Origin: JBJEFI01 sp051873875
GTDB taxonomy: Bacteria; Bacillota; Bacilli; Bacillales; Bacillaceae_G
Assembly (NCBI GenBank): GCA_051873875.1
Contig: JBJEFI010000077.1
Coordinates: 1 to 9,594 of the forward strand
DNA length: 9,594 nucleotides
Direction: 5' to 3'
The notes beneath the pieces were generated by a model. The model saw nothing but the letters and a program-made list of their open reading frames with translations. It was not told where the DNA came from and made no database searches. This document shows, in pieces, positions 7,301 through 9,594 of this stretch; position 1 is the stretch's first letter, and each line of letters begins with the position of its first letter. The position numbers were made by a program, and so were the translations under genes.

Positions 7301-9195
7301 AAGGAAAAACAAGTTTTACTGTAACGAAAGATGGCAAGTTTTATCCAACAGAAAAATTACATGTAAGTGGAACAAATGCAACACTGCAAGTTGTATTTAA
7401 GGAAGCAGGGAACTATGTTCTTAACTTAAAAGCAACGGATAAAGCCCAAAATACAGTAACTCACGATACGATTCGATTTACAATTGATAAAACAACACCA
7501 GTATTAAAAATTGAAGGAGTAGAAAATAATTCCTTCAATGATAAGAATAAACTCGTTACATTATCCATTGATGAATTAAATTACGAAACAAACAATGTTG
7601 AGTTAGTTGTAACAAAGGATAAAGAAACGTATTCGATCGGTGAATGGAAGAATAGTAGTAAATTATCTAAGTTAAGTTACTTGTTCGACCAAGATGGTTT
7701 ATACACAATTGCATTAAAGGCAACAGATAAAGCAGGAAATGGTCCAGTCACTGCTAAAATCACCTTCACGATTGATAAAACAAAACCGACTATTACGATT
7801 ACAGGTGTAGAAAAGGATAACTATTACAACGTAAGTAAACAAATGAATGTTCAAATTAGCGATAATAACTTAGCTCAAAATAAAATAAGGGTAACACAAG
7901 ATGGGCGGTCTTATTCTGTTGGATCTTTCTCCATTAATGGATTAATCGCTAGCTTGAGTCATCATTTTGTTCAAGAAGGTAAGTATGATATTTTAGTAGA
8001 GGCCATAGATAAAGCAGGGAATACATTTAGTATGCCAATGGTCTTTACAGTTGATAAAACGGCACCAGTTATTACACCTAAAATGAAGGGTGGAGACAAA
8101 ATTACCAATGGTGCATTTATTAATAAAATTTTCACGCCAGAATTTGCATTAGATAAACAAGAGGATTCGATTGTGACGGTTACGTTAAATGGTGGTGGCA
8201 ATATTGCCGGACGCATTCCTGTAGCATCGAAAGAAATGGAATATAAATACCATGTTGTTGCAATGGATAGGGCGAAAAATGAAACGAAATTAGATGTAGC
8301 TTTTACAGTAGATACAACCCTTCCTGAATTAAAAATTACTGGCATTATGGATGGCTATTTCAGCAAGAATATTGCACCAGTCGTAACTTATTCAGATAAG
8401 CATTTAGATAAAGGAAAATCATCTGTTTTATTAAATAATGAAAGCTATAAAAATGGAACTGTTTTAAAGAAGGAACAAGATTATGTATTAAATGCAGCCA
8501 TTAATGATTTAGCGAAAAATTTATCTGCTCGTTCCATTGTCTTCACGATTGATAAAACAAAACCAGTCATTACATTTAAAGATCCAATTAATTTAAAATA
8601 TTTTAATGAAGACATTTTACCAGAATTCTTTATTAAAGATTTCAGTGAATACGATATTATTTCCTTAACGTTAGATGGTGTCGATTATATAAAAGGAACA
8701 CCAATTACGGAAGAAGGCAAGCATGTTCTTTACGTAGAAGTAAAGGATAAGGCTGGCAATATCAAACAAATAAGTGTGGAATTCGTTTTAGATAAAACAG
8801 CACCAGTCGTTATTTATGAAGGCGTACAAAAAAATAAAAAATATTATAACTCTGTTGATCTAGCAATTCGTTTACACAATCCACAAGATCAAATTAAGTC
8901 TGTGACAATTAATGATGAATTATTTGAAGGAAATATGATTGAAAAAGATGGAGTAAGTATTTTAAAAACAACAGTTAGAAACATCGCTAAATACGAAGTA
9001 AAAGTCAAAGCAGCAGATGTAGCTGGAAATGAAGTAACTGATACACTTAACTTTGAAATTGCTGAGAAAAATGCAATTGTGAAGGTATATGAGAATAAGC
9101 TATTGTTTATTGGTTCAATCGTAGGACTTATCGCACTTTTAGGAGTGGGTGCATTCTTTATAATGAGAAAGCCGGAAATACTAGATGAGGAATAA
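4390..9195 (+). CDS. Giant secreted Ig-like repeat protein with C-terminal membrane anchor
   Basis: This 1601-residue protein is probably a surface-exposed stalk or adhesin. ATG 4390 follows a full AAAGGAGGT site. Residues 1-34 form a Sec signal peptide (basic KYKR at 8-11, hydrophobic 14-28, likely cleavage after Ser34). Residues 38-165 are a distinct N-terminal domain. About 15 Ig-like modules follow, each opened by a variant of F-T-I-D-K-T-x-P; the Asp lies at 169, 266, 363, 456, 549, 639, 741, 841, 937, 1033, 1129, 1222, 1308, 1388 and 1468. Most modules also carry a DKAGN-type turn near their end. A single membrane helix (about 1571-1592) is followed by a short RKPEILDEE tail. There is no LPxTG motif, so it is anchored by the membrane helix and not by sortase. 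I saw no cysteine. Modules shorten from 96-102 residues in the middle to 80-87 near the membrane. As the last gene of the signalling operon, it may be the output or the ligand of the kinase outer domain (inferred). Confidence 0.93.
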   Translation: MSRFNFSKYKRFSYVALAVLFLFSVAFFTTKVFSNEQSKIKIEFNGDTWEVKTGDAFNKNWTSKEQTLTFNVNLTEYFSKLPENTTPIDPVADIPFQVENAQFGDNKIEGQALKIVPVEPNFNGVYKVEATLPENPKEDEQLKVTLKTIADNKFGISENEEVSFHITRDTTAPVVSIDGIEENVLYKDTPRMIVEVKEKNFDEKLVSIDIVKDEGTYPLDVSFANQGDDVYTFEHSFDKQGEYAVVVKATDEAGNIAEKKVAFAYDKDGPSLQVEGIPNNGFSAKSDNTLIIKSNRKIREVKSYAITKDNKPYPIDKQFVINKKEATLNHTFEDGTYKVNAIILVNKFFGEEEKQIAYTFTVDTVKPTASLGGISSTISNKKQVVTVQLGDKHLDKNNTIFEIKKNNQSILHLTADQLDDIKNNYPFEDEGNYEVSLKAVDKAQNETNSKVAFIIDKTAPTLEISNVIDNAHYNDKEKEVVVKVVDDTLEKATVTIVKNKVEETRNVAVNGSEASEKLTFTEEGIYTIKLNGEDKATNIANKEVSFTIDKTAPTFTYSGIENNGKYTEEKELTINVSEQYLHEDSKVAILRNGKVQQEMNVQTGANKYAFKKDGIYEVLITLKDKAGNTVESKLTFIIDKKGTEITIDAGELKEPYHYQEKEVTITVEDLTLDKDKTTVSVTKDKEPYKMPELKEQDKNELGERVAQLTHTFKEDGDYVINVVSLDGLGHQSSKSISFTIDNNAPVLTLEGIKEGSFIKADNQLIVTVNEHNFLHNKVTLSVIKDGKAYDAFTWNNVEDNKATISSKKHTFKEDGDYVVSFEAVDAAGNKAEQETLSFTVDTISPTIHINGVENNAYYNGNRDVVIRVNEHNYDNNKVTVDVTKNGQAFDIGEWNNTGETSELAYTFEEDAVYHIKVTATDKAGNDTVTEEKTFTIDKTLPDLSITGVENMAHYNVDKNVKVRVTDTNIDEGKTSFTVTKDGKFYPTEKLHVSGTNATLQVVFKEAGNYVLNLKATDKAQNTVTHDTIRFTIDKTTPVLKIEGVENNSFNDKNKLVTLSIDELNYETNNVELVVTKDKETYSIGEWKNSSKLSKLSYLFDQDGLYTIALKATDKAGNGPVTAKITFTIDKTKPTITITGVEKDNYYNVSKQMNVQISDNNLAQNKIRVTQDGRSYSVGSFSINGLIASLSHHFVQEGKYDILVEAIDKAGNTFSMPMVFTVDKTAPVITPKMKGGDKITNGAFINKIFTPEFALDKQEDSIVTVTLNGGGNIAGRIPVASKEMEYKYHVVAMDRAKNETKLDVAFTVDTTLPELKITGIMDGYFSKNIAPVVTYSDKHLDKGKSSVLLNNESYKNGTVLKKEQDYVLNAAINDLAKNLSARSIVFTIDKTKPVITFKDPINLKYFNEDILPEFFIKDFSEYDIISLTLDGVDYIKGTPITEEGKHVLYVEVKDKAGNIKQISVEFVLDKTAPVVIYEGVQKNKKYYNSVDLAIRLHNPQDQIKSVTINDELFEGNMIEKDGVSILKTTVRNIAKYEVKVKAADVAGNEVTDTLNFEIAEKNAIVKVYENKLLFIGSIVGLIALLGVGAFFIMRKPEILDEE
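4894..9060 (+). repeat. Fifteen tandem Ig-like coding repeats
   Basis: The repeat unit is 80-102 codons and starts at bases 4894, 5185, 5476, 5755, 6034, 6304, 6610, 6910, 7198, 7486, 7774, 8053, 8311, 8551 and 8791. The units starting at 6910, 7198 and 7486 are each exactly 288 bases. Bases 6691-6704 and 6991-7004 are an identical 14-base match at a 300-base offset. Otherwise the copies are well diverged at the DNA level, which points to old duplications, with the central units looking most recent. Confidence 0.85.
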
Positions 9196-9224
9196 TATAA
9201 TAAAAAGAAACTAAGTATAGTATG

Positions 9225-9380
9225 AAAAGGCTGAGACAAAAGTATTTCAGCTAAAGAAAAATCCAAACTAATTCTAAAAAGAGTTTCGAATTAGTTTGGA
9301 TTTTTTCGATTTATGGATTTCTTAATGTGAAAATGTTTGTCTATAAGGTTGGATATTTTAGTTATGTCCCAGCTTCTTTT
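9225..9380. repeat. Imperfect terminal-inverted-repeat intergenic element
   Basis: The left end AAAAGGCTGAGACAAAA (from 9225) pairs imperfectly with the right end TTATGTCCCAGCTTCTTTT (ending 9380); the shared core is GCTGRGACAWAA. The roughly 156-base interval contains the operon terminator. From memory, short intergenic elements bounded by GGCTGRGACA and TGTCCCAGC are dispersed in many Bacillota genomes. There is no coding capacity, so it would be a non-autonomous repeat or a structured 3' region. The ends are visible; its status as a dispersed repeat needs genome comparison. Confidence 0.55.
9257..9306 (+). terminator. Rho-independent terminator of the operon
   Basis: Bases 9257-9274 and 9288-9305 are perfectly complementary (18 base pairs, core ATCCAAACTAATTC) around a 13-base loop, followed directly by the T-run 9301-9306, part of which pairs with the left A-run. 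It starts about 60 bases after the stop codon of the Ig-repeat gene. The A-rich left arm means it could also terminate transcription coming from the right. Confidence 0.9.
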
Positions 9381-9441
9381 ATTTTTTGTAAGAAGTTAGG
9401 AAAGAATTATTTTCTTTATCCGGCTTTAACTGACACTAAGA

Positions 9442-9480
9442 CTCCACTTCAAAACTTAGGTAAAGTAATTTAAGTGGGAG
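9442..9480 (+). other. Stacked hairpin CTCCACTT / AAGTGGGAG
   Basis: CTCCACTT (9442-9449) pairs with AAGTGGGAG (9472-9480) with one bulged G. Inside the loop, ACTT (9454-9457) can pair with AAGT (9463-9466) around five bases. No T-run follows, so it is not a terminator. Its form recalls the subterminal hairpins of IS200/IS605-group elements, but I see no transposase remnant, so the origin is uncertain. Confidence 0.4.
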
Positions 9481-9484
9481 ATGA

Positions 9485-9577
9485 AAGAAAACTTCTATTG
9501 ATGGAAGTTTCACTTTATTGGGGCTAGTAGCAGTAGGCGGACTTTATGGCTTACGCAAAATGAAAAAAGCAGCATAA
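9485..9577 (+). pseudogene. Remnant of a sortase-type surface-protein C-terminus
   Basis: After a stop at 9482-9484, 30 codons run to TAA 9575-9577. They encode KKTSIDGS, then the hydrophobic stretch FTLLGLVAVGGLYG, then the basic tail LRKMKKAA. This hydrophobic-plus-basic ending, preceded by KTS, is what remains when the C-terminal sorting signal of an LPxTG-like wall protein is kept and the rest lost; KKTS after the TGA codon would become LPKTS with three base changes (TTACCG to TGAAAG). No ATG or ribosome binding site precedes it and the frame upstream is broken, so it is not an intact gene. A frameshifted larger gene is excluded by stops in all three frames between 9389 and 9484. The alternative is a chance hydrophobic frame, which I consider less likely given the clean tripartite layout. 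Confidence 0.5.
9489..9510 (+). other. Short hairpin AAACTTC / GAAGTTT
   Basis: Bases 9489-9495 and 9504-9510 form a perfect seven-base-pair stem with an eight-base loop. It lies nine bases after the preceding hairpin and overlaps the start of the anchor-like remnant. No U-run follows. A function is not evident; a chance hairpin in AT-rich DNA is possible. Confidence 0.3.
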
Positions 9578-9586
9578 TGCATAAAA

Positions 9587-9594
9587 AAGAGGTG
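9587..9594 (+). promoter_or_regulatory. Possible ribosome binding site at the right edge
   Basis: AAGAGGTG at the very end is close to AAGGAGGTG and would serve a start codon just outside the window. An ATG at 9577, overlapping the TAA of the remnant, is also open to the edge (MHKKEV) but has no ribosome binding site of its own. Confidence 0.4.

Noticed and set aside
7971..8345. Minus-strand 124-codon open frame inside the Ig gene
   Set aside because: It is antisense to the repeats; its hydrophobic composition follows from the repeat codons, and similar frames recur at 5805-6056.
4894..9060. CRISPR-like or satellite periodicity
   Set aside because: The period of 240-306 bases is in frame, copies are diverged and each encodes an Ig-like module, so it is a protein repeat.
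9160..9195. Sortase anchor at the end of the Ig protein
   Set aside because: No LPxTG-like motif precedes the membrane helix; the tail RKPEILDEE is acidic at the end, unlike a sorting signal.
9196..9224. Promoter-like AT-rich stretch (TAATATAATA, TATAGT) after the Ig gene
   Set aside because: No convincing -35 box at proper spacing, and it would fire straight into the terminator.
8889..9266. Minus-strand 125-codon frame overlapping the 3' end of the Ig gene
   Set aside because: Mostly antisense to the coding repeats and membrane helix, and it begins inside the operon terminator region.
9390..9473. Short open frame KKLGKNYFLYPALTD...
   Set aside because: About 27 codons with no start codon, no ribosome binding site and no recognisable similarity.

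Overview
The window reads as an AT-rich, Gram-positive Bacillota chromosome, most likely class Bacilli (Bacillaceae or Planococcaceae-like). The evidence is strong AT codon bias, near-consensus GGAGG-type ribosome binding sites, use of TTG and GTG starts, an intrinsic terminator with a long U-run, and a downstream fragment resembling a sortase-type surface-protein tail. I cannot name a species from the sequence alone.

Bases 1-9195 hold one plus-strand operon of five genes with gaps of 45, 17, 17 and 11 bases. In order they are: a DUF6382-FHA protein, cut by the left window edge; a PP2C-type Ser/Thr phosphatase; a membrane-spanning Ser/Thr kinase with a TPR-like outer part instead of PASTA domains; a small one-pass membrane protein with a Thr-rich acidic inner tail; and a 1601-residue secreted, membrane-anchored protein made of about 15 Ig-like modules. 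The operon ends at a strong hairpin terminator at 9257-9306.

The genes form an apparent writer (kinase), eraser (phosphatase) and reader (FHA) circuit. Short acidic Thr motifs of the form (E/G)TTVL or ETxLL occur twice in the linker before the FHA domain and up to three times in the cytoplasmic tail of the small membrane protein, so they are candidate phospho-acceptors that the FHA domain could read. The kinase TPR region and the Ig-repeat protein both face outside, so the outer half could sense or build a surface structure. From memory of the families, DUF6382-FHA/PP2C/kinase sets often sit beside Tad/Flp-type pilus genes in Bacillota. Such genes would lie left of this window and are not visible here.

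Bases 9196-9594 contain no intact gene. They hold a roughly 156-base imperfect inverted-repeat element with the terminator nested in it, two further hairpins at 9442-9510, a 30-codon remnant resembling the C-terminal anchor of a sortase substrate (9485-9577), and a ribosome-binding-site-like sequence at the right edge that may serve a gene starting just outside the window.
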